A program made the translations under genes and the position numbers. The notes under the pieces were generated by a model. That model saw only the letters and a program-made list of their open reading frames with translations, was not told where the DNA came from and did no database searches. A DNA stretch of 33,755 nt from an uncultured Eubacteriales bacterium (GTDB taxonomy: Bacteria > Bacillota > Clostridia > Christensenellales > CAG-138): positions 1 through 33,755 of the forward strand of contig UQRU01000012.1 of NCBI GenBank assembly GCA_900543475.1, given 5' to 3'. Below, one piece after another: positions 7,557-15,443 of this stretch; positions within the stretch are counted from its first letter, which is position 1; every line of letters starts with the position of its first letter.

Positions 7557-8357
7557 ATGAGCAAATGGTCTGATATTAAAATGTACGAACTCTCCATCCC
7601 CATTGGCATCAATACGCCCCCCTGGCCCACCTATGAGCCCTTGCAGATGAAATTCTTCAAGCGGCTGGCGCCCAACGGGGCCAACGGCCAGCTGATGACC
7701 CACTCCAACCACGTGGGCACCCACTTGGACGGCCCCCTGCATTTTGACACCGCAGGCCGGGATATGGCCTCCCTGGAGCTGACCAAGCTGTGCGCCCCCG
7801 GCGTGGTGGTAGACCTTTCCGACCAGGCTATGGACTGGGGCATTTATACCCCGGAAGATATTGAAAAGCGGGTAGAGGTGAAGGAAGGCGATATCCTGAT
7901 CATCAACACCGGCTACCATAAGTATGGCTGGGATAGCCCCGAGGCGGATGAGCGCCGCTACATGCTCCGCCACCCCGGCCCCTGCCTGGACTTCGTCCGC
8001 TGGGTGCGGGAAAAGAAGCTGCGCTGGATCGGCGTGGACTGCGGCTCCGCAGACCACCCCATGAACACCAAGATCCGCGACTGGGAACCCATGGAGGCCG
8101 AAAAGTGCGACGCCGTGTTCAAAGAGCGCTATGGTAAGGGCCTCAACGACATCTATCCCTGGCCGGACCATTACCAGGCCATGCATATCGAGCTGTTCTG
8201 CAAGCCCTATGAAGCCATCCATGCCGAGTGCTTGGGCGGCCAGATCGACGAGCTCTCCAATAAGCGGGTCGTTATCGGCTGCTTCCCCTGGAAGCTGGTA
8301 GAAGGCGAAAGCTGTATCTCCAGAATCGTGGCCTTCGACGGCTTTGAAGACGTGTAA
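7557..8357 (+). CDS. Cyclase-family metal-dependent hydrolase
   Basis: A 266-aa protein of the cyclase/kynurenine formamidase/isatin hydrolase family. The metal-binding signature H-x-G-T-H-x-D-x-P-x-H is complete (H52, H56, D58 and H62, within 'HVGTHLDGPLHF'). Family members use Mn2+ or Zn2+ to hydrolyse formamides or to open cyclic amides such as isatin. The start is an ATG with AAGGAGG 8 bases upstream. It lies between the carbamoyltransferase genes and the molybdenum hydroxylase genes. The simplest inferred role is opening a hydroxylated N-heterocycle, to give an N-carbamoyl acid for the FdrA complex. The substrate is not readable from the sequence. A strong terminator follows. Confidence 0.88.
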   Translation: MSKWSDIKMYELSIPIGINTPPWPTYEPLQMKFFKRLAPNGANGQLMTHSNHVGTHLDGPLHFDTAGRDMASLELTKLCAPGVVVDLSDQAMDWGIYTPEDIEKRVEVKEGDILIINTGYHKYGWDSPEADERRYMLRHPGPCLDFVRWVREKKLRWIGVDCGSADHPMNTKIRDWEPMEAEKCDAVFKERYGKGLNDIYPWPDHYQAMHIELFCKPYEAIHAECLGGQIDELSNKRVVIGCFPWKLVEGESCISRIVAFDGFEDV

Positions 8358-8363
8358 TTTTAT

Positions 8364-8394
8364 GGGACGGCGTTTGCCGTCCCTCGCTATTTTC
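8364..8394 (+). terminator. Intrinsic terminator after the cyclase gene
   Basis: GGGACGGC (8364-8371) pairs perfectly with GCCGTCCC (8376-8383) around a GTTT loop. A T-rich tail (CGCTATTTT) follows. It lies 7 bases after the cyclase stop codon. Confidence 0.75.
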
Positions 8395-8502
8395 CAATAA
8401 ATATCACGATATCATAACACGACTTACCGACTTGTAACGAGGTGGCAGGTGCGCAATATGAGATCCAAGCGTTATAAGCAGCATACGATCCCATATCCCT
8501 AA

Positions 8503-8537
8503 GGGACGGCGCACTGCCGCCCCTCGTTATTTTTTTA
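8503..8537 (+). terminator. Second terminator-like hairpin, near-copy of the first
   Basis: GGGACGGC (8503-8510) faces GCCGCCCC (8516-8523) with one mismatch. The tail TCGTTATTTTTTT contains seven T. The hairpin and tail repeat the sequence at 8364-8394. No gene lies between the two, so 8395-8502 is an empty A/T-richer spacer that may hold a promoter or a small RNA. Confidence 0.6.
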
Positions 8538-8585
8538 CAAGAATCACGGGCTGTAGTGCCCGGGGGAACGAGAGAGGTAGAGCAG

Positions 8586-9136
8586 GTGGAAGCATTATCC
8601 TACGTCATTATCCTGGCCATTATCGCAGCGTTGCTGCTCATCTATGAAAAGGGATTGCGGCCGATAAAAAAGCCTGCGACGGGTTTGCCCTGGCCTATCT
8701 CGCCCTGTACCAGGAGACGGTAGGCGGTACTGTCCCATCGGGAATACGATATATCCAGGCTGGGGAGGAAGACGGGATCCGCTTGTTGCCTATGGAAGAG
8801 CAGGACGCGGCGGTGGCCCAGGCGCTGGAACGGGCGGCCGGGCAAAAAGCCCAAGCCCATCTAGACCAGATGCGGCAGGCATTGGAACGGTGTTTTGACG
8901 CCATCGGCAGCAGCGAACGATATCGGAATATGTATTTCCAGCCGTTAAATGAAATTTACGCCTTGGCCCATTATTTTATCTTGGCGGGGCGAGAACCAGA
9001 ACAAATTGTGAAGCATGCGGAGCTGGCAGACGCGGAAGGGTTTATGCATAAACATCAGCAGGTTTGCCAGCAGTTGGCCCGGCGGCTGAGCCGGGACGGG
9101 CTAACAAAGTTTCAGGCGGCGTGCCGGCAGGGATAA
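8586..9136 (+). pseudogene. Small membrane-anchored protein with a frameshift, unknown family
   Basis: A GTG at 8586 opens a frame encoding a single N-terminal membrane helix ('YVIILAIIAALLLIYEKG'). This frame stops at 8721. The continuation is one frame back, from about 8650 to 9136: 'AADKKACDGFALAYLALYQE' leading into a helical, charged domain ending 'KFQAACRQG'. Joined, they give about 183 aa. The junction falls on the heptamer A-AAG-GGA (8648-8654), and a -1 slip there would yield exactly the second frame. Otherwise one base is missing from the A run. The 117-aa part from a TTG at 8783 could be read alone. It lies 80 bp before the hydroxylase genes. I do not recognise the family. Confidence 0.5.
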
Positions 9137-9216
9137 CCTGCGGCGCCTGACAGGACCCAGGACCGGGCGGGGCGCGGCGGCGCCGCCCCAGCCACAAATC
9201 AGGAGGAGGAGGACGT

Positions 9217-10050
9217 ATGAGAGCATTTGAGTATTTTGCGCCTGGGACCGTAGGGGAGGCGGCTAAATTCCTTCGGGAAAACGAAGGAAAGGCCGTGGTC
9301 CTCAACGGCGGTACGGATGTGGTGATCCAGCTGCGGGACCGGCTGATCAACCCGGCATACGTGGTGGACATCAAACGCATCCCAGGATTGAACGAACTGC
9401 GTTTTTCCAAGGAAGAGGGCCTGCATATCGGTGCATGCGTGAATATGAATCGCCTAGGCGGGGATGAGAACGTACGCACATATTACCCCTTCCTGGCGGA
9501 AGCCGCCCTATCGGTGGGCTCCAAGCAGGTGCGCAACCGGGCGACCTGCGCCGGCAACCTGATCAACGCTTCCCCCTTGGCGGACACCTCTACGCCCCTG
9601 CTGTGCCTGGACGCGGTGTTGGAAGTGGAAGGCCCGGACGGCAAGCGGGAGATCCCCATCAATGAGTTTTTCGTATTCGTCCGCAAGACCACCTTGCAAA
9701 AGGATGAGATCGTCACGGGGATCCGGGTCCCCTATTATGAGGGTGTCCAGGGTATTTTCACCAAGGTATCCCGGCGCAATAAGGTGGACCTATCCACCGT
9801 GTGCAGCACGGTGATGAAGCATGAAGGCAAATACCGGGCGGCCTTTGGCTCTGTGGCGCCGACCCCCCGGCGGCTGCCCCAAACGGAAGCCTGCCTGAAC
9901 GAAGGGCCGTTGGATGAAGCGCGGATCGACCGGGCGGTGGAGCTGGCCCTCAGCGAGGTATCCCCCATCGACGACGTGCGGGCAAGCAAGCAGTACAGGC
10001 TGGACGTGGTGGCTATGGCCCTGCGCCGGAGCCTGGAAAGCCTGGGCTAA
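9217..10050 (+). CDS. Molybdenum hydroxylase, FAD-binding (CoxM/XdhB-type) subunit
   Basis: A 277-aa FAD-binding subunit of the xanthine dehydrogenase/CO dehydrogenase family. The first flavin motif is 'VLNGGTDVVIQLRD' and the second is 'RNRATCAGNLINASPLADT'. The C-terminal region matches the CO dehydrogenase flavoprotein C-terminal domain. It passes electrons from the iron-sulfur subunit to NAD+ or another acceptor. The start is an ATG behind a purine-rich GGAGGAGGAGG. The iron-sulfur and molybdenum subunits follow at once (13- and 16-bp gaps), so the three form one heterotrimeric cytosolic enzyme. The length is normal for separate medium subunits. Confidence 0.92.
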   Translation: MRAFEYFAPGTVGEAAKFLRENEGKAVVLNGGTDVVIQLRDRLINPAYVVDIKRIPGLNELRFSKEEGLHIGACVNMNRLGGDENVRTYYPFLAEAALSVGSKQVRNRATCAGNLINASPLADTSTPLLCLDAVLEVEGPDGKREIPINEFFVFVRKTTLQKDEIVTGIRVPYYEGVQGIFTKVSRRNKVDLSTVCSTVMKHEGKYRAAFGSVAPTPRRLPQTEACLNEGPLDEARIDRAVELALSEVSPIDDVRASKQYRLDVVAMALRRSLESLG

Positions 10051-10063
10051 GGAGGGACGCGAG

Positions 10064-10549
10064 ATGAAATATCATGTTCATTTTTACGTAAATGGCGATG
10101 CCTATGATTTGGATGTGCCCGCCAACAAAACCATGCTGGATGTGTTGCGGGACGAATTGTGCCTTACCGGTACCAAGGAGGGCTGCGGCGCCGGTGAGTG
10201 CGGCGCGTGCACGGTGATCGTGGACGATGTGCCCCTCAACGCTTGCCTGGTGCTGGCGCCGGAGCTGGACGGGGTGCATATCACCACGGTGGAAGGCCTG
10301 TCCGACGGGCCGAAGCTCTCGCCGCTGCAGCAGAGCTTCATCAAGCATGGCGCCCTGCAGTGCGGGTTCTGCACGCCTGGCTTCCTCATGTCCGCCACGG
10401 CGCTGCTCAATGAAAATCCCCATCCCACCCGGGAGGAGATCATCGATAGCATCAGCGGGAACCTGTGCCGTTGTACGGGCTATAAGCGGATCGTAGAAGC
10501 CATTGAGGAGATCGCAGCCCGCGGCCAGGCGGCCGATACACAGGAATAG
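10064..10549 (+). CDS. Molybdenum hydroxylase, [2Fe-2S] (CoxS/XdhC-type) subunit
   Basis: A 161-aa small subunit with both clusters intact. The plant-type ferredoxin ligands are C41, C46, C49 and C61 ('CGAGECGACT'). The C-terminal helical domain has 'QCGFCTPG' and 'NLCRCTGY'. It carries electrons from the molybdenum centre to FAD. The ATG at 10064 is chosen because GGAGGG lies just upstream and because the protein then begins in the usual family manner; a longer reading frame upstream overlaps the FAD gene and is not needed. It lies in an operon with the FAD and Mo subunits. Confidence 0.94.
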   Translation: MKYHVHFYVNGDAYDLDVPANKTMLDVLRDELCLTGTKEGCGAGECGACTVIVDDVPLNACLVLAPELDGVHITTVEGLSDGPKLSPLQQSFIKHGALQCGFCTPGFLMSATALLNENPHPTREEIIDSISGNLCRCTGYKRIVEAIEEIAARGQAADTQE

Positions 10550-10565
10550 AAAGGAGGCGCCCCGT

Positions 10566-12878
10566 ATGAAATATGTAGGCCAAAGCATAGAGCGTGTGGA
10601 CGCGATCCGCAAGGTAACCGGGCAGGCGCAGTATGTGGGCGACTTCCATATGCCCCGCATGCTATACGCCCAGGTGAAGCGGAGCCCGTACCCCCATGCG
10701 AAGATCATCAGCATCGACGTATCCAAAGCCGAGAAGCTTCCCGGCGTGCGGGCCGTGATCACCGGCGAATGGTATACCAAGCGTTGCGGCCTGTACCTGG
10801 AGGATAAAAACTTCCTGGCCAACAAAACGGTGAAGTATCAGGGCGAAGCCGTGGCGGCAGTTGCCGCAGAAACCGCCGAAATCGCCCAGGAAGCCTGCGA
10901 TTTGATCGAGGTGGTCTATGAGGAGCTGCCGGCGGTTACCAACGCCATAGACGGCATGAAGCCGGATGCGCCCTTGATCCATCCCGACCTGCATACCTAC
11001 AAAGTCGCACCGATTTTCTTCCCAAAACCCCACACAAATATCTCCCATCACTATAAATTACGCAAAGGAGATGTTGACAAAGCCTTCAAAGAGTGCGATT
11101 ATGTAGCAGAGCACACGTATTACATTCCCCATGTACAACACGTCCCCTTGGAACCCCATGTAGCCATTGCGCAATATGAATACGACGGCAAGCTGACCGT
11201 TTGGGCCAGCACCCAGTCCCCCTACGCGGTGCGGCAAGCCCTGAGCGTAGCCTTTGAGATCCCCCTGAATAAGCTGCGGGTTATTTCCCCGTACGTGGGC
11301 GGCGGCTTCGGCTCAAAAGCAGGCACCACCATCGAGGGCATCATCATCCCCCTGGCCATGCGCTGCAAGGGCCGGCCGGTGAAGCTCCAGTACAGCCGGG
11401 AGGACGAATTCCAGAATTCCTACGTACGCCAGGGCCTCCATTGCAAGATCAAGACCGGCGTCAAGAAGGACGGCCGCATCCACGCGGTGAAGAACGAATT
11501 CGTCTGGGATGGCGGCGCCTATACAGAATATGGCGTCAACATCGTGAAGGCAGGCGGCTTCGCCTCCGCAGGCCCCTACAACATCGACAACGTGTGGACG
11601 GATAGCTACTGCGTCTACACCAACCATCCTGTGGGCGGCCCGTACCGGGGCTTCGGCATGTGCGAGATCCATTTCGCCATCGAGCAGAACATCGACATCG
11701 TGGCCAAGGAGATCGGCATGGATCCGGTGGAGATGCGCCGGATCAACGGCCTGCGGGTAGGGGATAAGACCTGCATGGGCGAGACCATGGTGGTATCCGG
11801 GTACCATGAGTGCCTGGAGGAAGTGGTCAAGGATATCGGCTACGGGGAGAAGAGCGAGAGCCCCAACCCCCGGAAGGTACGGGGCAAGGGCATCGCAGCC
11901 GGCTGGAAATCCCCTTCCATGCCCACCAACGCAGGCTCCGCGGCCATCATCCGGATGAACGAGGACGGTACCTTCTTCCTGATGACCAGCGGCCAGGAGA
12001 TCGGCCAAGGTTCGGATACGGCCCTGACCCAGATCGCCGCCGAGACCCTGGATGTGGACCCCAAGCTGATCACCATCCGCACCGGCGACACGGACCATAC
12101 CCCCTATGAATGGCAGACCGTGGCCAGCCGTACCACCTATTGCGCAGGCAACGCGGTGAAGCTGGCCTGCGAGGACCTGAAGAAGAAGATCCTGGAGCTG
12201 GCCCAGATCAAGCTGGGGGCCTATAAGCGGGATCTGGAATTCAAGGACGGGTATGTGGTGCACAAGATCTACACCGACCGGAAGGTTCCCCTGGCGGAAT
12301 TCGCATTGGGCCTGGCGTTCCCGGACGGCTCCGGCGTAGGCGGCCCCGCCATTGGCGTAGGCACCTTCACCCTGGAGAACAACATCAACTACGACAAGGA
12401 AACCGGCATCGGCGAACATCCTGTGGCATTCTGGACCATCGGCGTGAACGGCGCGGAGGTAGAGGTGGATCTGGACACCGGCGAGGTGAAGGTGCTTCGG
12501 ATGGTATCCTGCTTCGACGCAGGCAAGGTCATCAACCCGGAAACCTTCTGCGCCCAGTCCGAAGGCGCCATGGTGCAGGCCATGGGCACGGCCCTATTCG
12601 AGGAACTGATCCTCAAGAACGGCCACATCCTCAATAAGAACTTCGTAGACTATAAGATCCCCACGGCGGACGATATGCCAGAGTTGACCGTTAAATACAT
12701 AGAGCATGCGGAGCCCACCGGCCCATACGGGGCACGGGGCGTGGGCGAGCCGCTTATGGTACCCGGCGCGCCGGCTATTGCAAACGCCATTTACGACGCC
12801 ATCGGCGTGCGATTCAACCGTATGCCAATTACAGCTGAGGAGGTATTGAAGGCTCTAAAAGAAAAGGCGACTGAATAA
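10566..12878 (+). CDS. Molybdenum hydroxylase, molybdopterin-binding large subunit; substrate uncertain
   Basis: A 770-aa large subunit starting at the ATG at 10566 behind AAAGGAGG. Family motifs include 'VGGGFGSKAG', 'GGPYRGFGMCE' (R361), 'SGQEIGQGSDTAL' and 'GARGVGEPLMVPG', with the catalytic base E728. Compared by eye with bovine xanthine oxidase, the substrate-holding Glu802 (after GGGFGGK) is Ala252 here. Arg880, upstream of the FRGFG loop, aligns with Ala335. Xanthine enzymes need both, so 'xanthine dehydrogenase' is only a family name. It may hydroxylate another azine or aldehyde. The stretch 11000-11180 is A/T-richer with different codon choice from its flanks. The gene closes the three-subunit operon; the permease remnant follows. 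Confidence 0.88.
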   Translation: MKYVGQSIERVDAIRKVTGQAQYVGDFHMPRMLYAQVKRSPYPHAKIISIDVSKAEKLPGVRAVITGEWYTKRCGLYLEDKNFLANKTVKYQGEAVAAVAAETAEIAQEACDLIEVVYEELPAVTNAIDGMKPDAPLIHPDLHTYKVAPIFFPKPHTNISHHYKLRKGDVDKAFKECDYVAEHTYYIPHVQHVPLEPHVAIAQYEYDGKLTVWASTQSPYAVRQALSVAFEIPLNKLRVISPYVGGGFGSKAGTTIEGIIIPLAMRCKGRPVKLQYSREDEFQNSYVRQGLHCKIKTGVKKDGRIHAVKNEFVWDGGAYTEYGVNIVKAGGFASAGPYNIDNVWTDSYCVYTNHPVGGPYRGFGMCEIHFAIEQNIDIVAKEIGMDPVEMRRINGLRVGDKTCMGETMVVSGYHECLEEVVKDIGYGEKSESPNPRKVRGKGIAAGWKSPSMPTNAGSAAIIRMNEDGTFFLMTSGQEIGQGSDTALTQIAAETLDVDPKLITIRTGDTDHTPYEWQTVASRTTYCAGNAVKLACEDLKKKILELAQIKLGAYKRDLEFKDGYVVHKIYTDRKVPLAEFALGLAFPDGSGVGGPAIGVGTFTLENNINYDKETGIGEHPVAFWTIGVNGAEVEVDLDTGEVKVLRMVSCFDAGKVINPETFCAQSEGAMVQAMGTALFEELILKNGHILNKNFVDYKIPTADDMPELTVKYIEHAEPTGPYGARGVGEPLMVPGAPAIANAIYDAIGVRFNRMPITAEEVLKALKEKATE

Positions 12879-12971
12879 CGCCGTATCCGCGGCCGCAATG
12901 GCCTAAGGATTTAAAGCAGTCACCGAAGCACTTAGGGAAGCATACTTACAAATTGGAAGTAGGTGCTACTT

Positions 12972-14263
12972 TTGAGCAAGGAAAAGATCGATTATGGCTA
13001 AGGCATTTATGATGCACCAGGACAATTAGGTTGGGGTAGAACGGTTGTTCTGGGCATCTAGCACGTATTTGCCATGTTTGGCGCAACGGTGCTGGTCCCC
13101 ATCCTCACAGGTCTAAGTATCTCCGTGACCCTACTTTGCGCAGGCGTGGGCACATTGCTCTTCCACTTCCTGGCAAAGGGAAAGTACCTGCATTCCTGGG
13201 ATCTTCTTTCGCATTCCTTGGCGGATTTGCGGTGGTAGCCCCCATGGTGGACGGCATGCCCAATACGGAAATGCTGCCCTATGCATGCGGCGGTATCGTG
13301 ATTGCCGGTTTGCTGTACGTGGTGGTAGCGGCGCTGATCAAGGTGTTTGGTATCAAACGGGTCATGCGCTTGTTCCCGCCGGTGGTTACCGGTCCTATCA
13401 TCATCCTGATCGGCTTGATCCTGGCGCCCAGCGCCATCACCAACTGCCAGGCCAACTGGCTGCTGGCGGTCATCACCATGCTGCTGATCATCGGCTGCAA
13501 CATCTGGGGCAAGGGCATGATCAAGATCATCCCCATCCTGATCGGTATCGTAGGCGCCTACATCATCGCCTTGATCGTCGGCTGGGTAGACTATAGCGGC
13601 CTGGCAACTGCAGCCGCCGTAGGCATCCCGCCCTTCACCATTGCCAAATTCAGCGGCAGCGCGATCCTCACCATGGCGCCCATCGCCTTGGCTACCATGA
13701 TGGAGCACGTGGGCGATATCTCCGCCATCAGCGCGACCTGTGGCAGGAACTTCATCGCCAACCCCGGCCTGCATCGCACCCTGTTGGGCGACGGCTTGGC
13801 CACCTCCCTGGCTGGCTTGGTGGGCGGCCCCGCCAACACCACCTACGGCGAGAACACCGGCGTGCTGGCCCTCTCCAAGGTATACGATCCCAAGGTCATC
13901 CAGATCGCGGCGGTCGTGGCCGTCATCCTCAGCTTCAGCCCCTGGTTTGACGCCCTGGTGAACACCATCCCCACCGCCATCATCGGCGGCGCATCCTTCG
14001 TGCTCTACGGCATGATCTCCGTCATCGGCGTACGGAACGTGGTAGAAAATCAGGTAGACCTGACCAAGTCCCGTAACCTGATCATCGCGGCGGTCATCCT
14101 GGTATCCGGCTTGGGCTTCAACTCCGTAGGCGGCATCCAGATCGGCATCGTGAACCTGTCCGGCTTGGCCACCGCTGCCATCCTGGGCATCTTGCTCAAT
14201 GCCATTCTGCCCGGCAAGGACTATGAGTTCCAGATGGAAGAGCCTGAGGACGCAAAGGCTTAA
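12972..14263 (+). pseudogene. Decayed UraA/PyrP-like NCS2 nucleobase permease
   Basis: From 13184 to the stop at 14263 the frame encodes most of an NCS2 permease, with many membrane helices. It has the signature 'TTYGENTGVLALSKVYDP' of uracil-type members and 'MMEHVGDISAI'. The missing N-terminus is still readable: a TTG at 12972 starts 'SKEKIDYG', then 'GIYDAPGQLGWGRTVVLG', then '[19 protein letters not shown]'. It is broken by TAA at 12999, TAG at 13059 (where relatives have Gln) and a -1-type frameshift near 13183. Translation could begin at a TTG at 13136, but that protein would lack the first helices. Transport is probably lost or altered. It likely once imported the substrate of the adjacent hydroxylase. 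The family is clear; the decay is well supported unless the assembly is wrong. Confidence 0.8.
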
Positions 14264-14269
14264 TCTGTA

Positions 14270-14301
14270 GGAATCTTGCCGGGCCCCTCCGGCAAGATTC
14301 C
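14270..14301 (+). terminator. Strong stem-loop after the permease remnant
   Basis: A perfect 13-bp stem, GGAATCTTGCCGG (14270-14282) with CCGGCAAGATTCC (14289-14301). The sequence after it lacks a real T tract, so it may terminate weakly or protect a 3' end. Confidence 0.5.
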
Positions 14302-14317
14302 CCACAAGTAAAAAGGG

Positions 14318-14350
14318 GATGCGCCGCGCCGGTTTGGGGCGGCGCATCTT
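14318..14350 (+). terminator. Second stem-loop before the DUF2877 gene
   Basis: GATGCGCCGC (14318-14327) pairs with GCGGCGCATC (14339-14348), followed by TTAGTT. With the preceding stem it may separate the DUF2877 gene transcriptionally from the hydroxylase genes. Confidence 0.4.
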
Positions 14351-14410
14351 AGTTCAAACTATGGGGGTAAGGGGCGCAGAATAGCGCCTGGGGGAGAGGA
14401 GGATAGGCAT

Positions 14411-15337
14411 ATGCCTAGTATCTGCATAGCAGGAACAGCCGCAGCCGCCATGCTGCAACAGGGACCCATGGAAGGACGGGTACATAGCGTGTTCCGCCGG
14501 GTGCTGAATGTGGAAATGCCGGCATTGGCAGGAGCGGTGGATAACCTATATAGTTTGGGAAGGCAGGATGTGCCGCCATCGCCTGCCATGCTGGTGACAG
14601 ACCTACGGCGGGCATTTTTCGGGGTATCTCCCGGGGATGTGATCCGGATCCATCCCGACCGGATCGAGGTGGGGGAATATCGCATCGCCATCCCGGAAGC
14701 GTTACCCCAGTGGGGACAGAGCCCCCATGTATGCGGCGACCTGGCGGATCGGGAAACCCTAGAAGGCTATTTTTCCAATATTGCCGCCGTGCTGCTGCAA
14801 CGGGTGCCATGGCCGCAACCCAGCGCATTGCTGCTTTTGGCAGGCCGGCAACCCCGGCGGGACGATCCCTATGGCAAGGCCTTTCAGGCCGGGGTAGAGG
14901 GATTGGAGGCATGGGGCGATAGAGCCTTGGAGGCTGCCTTGCCTGCGGCCCCGGTGCAGGAAACGGCACGGCTGTTGGGCTTGGGCGCAGGACTGACCCC
15001 CTCGGGCGACGATTATATTTCCGGGGTACTGATCGGCCTTGGGCAATTTCCCAAAGCGGCAGGTTTGCTGGCCAGCTTGATCCAGGCGGTGCAGGCCAAT
15101 CTGGCCCGTACCAACCGCTTGAGCCAGCACTTTTTATCCTATGCCATGGCCGGCTATTGGGGCCGCCTGGAAGATCAGCTGGTCGCCGCATTGTGCGCGG
15201 CAGACCGGCCGGGTTATCTGGCTGCGGCGGAAGCTTTAGCCGCATACGGTTCCTCCTCCGGAATAGATGAAATGCTGGGCCTGCGCACCGGCCTGCGCCT
15301 GGGATTGATGGCTTCCAATGGGGAGAGGCTTTGCTAA
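14411..15337 (+). CDS. ylbF: DUF2877 (YlbF-like) protein, carbamoyltransferase component
   Basis: A 308-aa protein with the DUF2877 signature 'LGAGLTPSGDDYISGVLIGL'. E. coli YlbF is about 270 aa. In E. coli it is the third gene of the fdrA-ylbE-ylbF set reported to form oxamate carbamoyltransferase (AllH). Here it is separated from fdrA and the DUF1116 gene by the cyclase, hydroxylase and permease genes. This suggests that the whole stretch is one functional unit that was rearranged. The ATG has GAGAGGAGG about 8 bases upstream. The N-terminal half, with 'ESRVHSVFRRVLNVEM'-like text (residues 20-37), has no motif I can name. It is the last gene before the glycine riboswitch. Confidence 0.85.
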   Translation: MPSICIAGTAAAAMLQQGPMEGRVHSVFRRVLNVEMPALAGAVDNLYSLGRQDVPPSPAMLVTDLRRAFFGVSPGDVIRIHPDRIEVGEYRIAIPEALPQWGQSPHVCGDLADRETLEGYFSNIAAVLLQRVPWPQPSALLLLAGRQPRRDDPYGKAFQAGVEGLEAWGDRALEAALPAAPVQETARLLGLGAGLTPSGDDYISGVLIGLGQFPKAAGLLASLIQAVQANLARTNRLSQHFLSYAMAGYWGRLEDQLVAALCAADRPGYLAAAEALAAYGSSSGIDEMLGLRTGLRLGLMASNGERLC

Positions 15338-15384
15338 GGCATTAGAAATGCTTATGGATCGATAGAATACCATTGGAAAACTTG

Positions 15385-15413
15385 TTGACAGCCCTAGGGT
15401 TTCATGGTATCCT
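15385..15413 (+). promoter_or_regulatory. Promoter of the glycine cleavage operon
   Basis: A consensus TTGACA (15385-15390) and TATCCT (15408-15413) are spaced by 17 bp. ATACCAT (15367-15373) and its inverse ATGGTAT (15404-15410, overlapping the -10) bracket the -35. The AGAATACCATT word is shared with the PucR gene promoter. Confidence 0.7.
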
Positions 15414-15443
15414 TGGGTTAATAAAACGTATAGTCGGATGATT

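Noticed and set aside
11313..12419. A 368-aa minus-strand open frame
   Set aside because: It lies wholly inside the molybdenum subunit gene and looks like its shadow.
10566..12878. Calling the enzyme a true xanthine dehydrogenase
   Set aside because: Two substrate-holding residues of xanthine enzymes appear to be replaced, so only the family is claimed.
12999..13061. Stop-codon recoding (TAA/TAG read as amino acids) in the permease
   Set aside because: TAA and TAG end many intact genes here, and a frameshift follows in the same gene, so decay is simpler.
13058..14347. A 429-aa Asp/Gly/Gln-rich minus-strand frame
   Set aside because: It is the complement of the permease remnant; the low-complexity composition is typical of antisense to membrane proteins.
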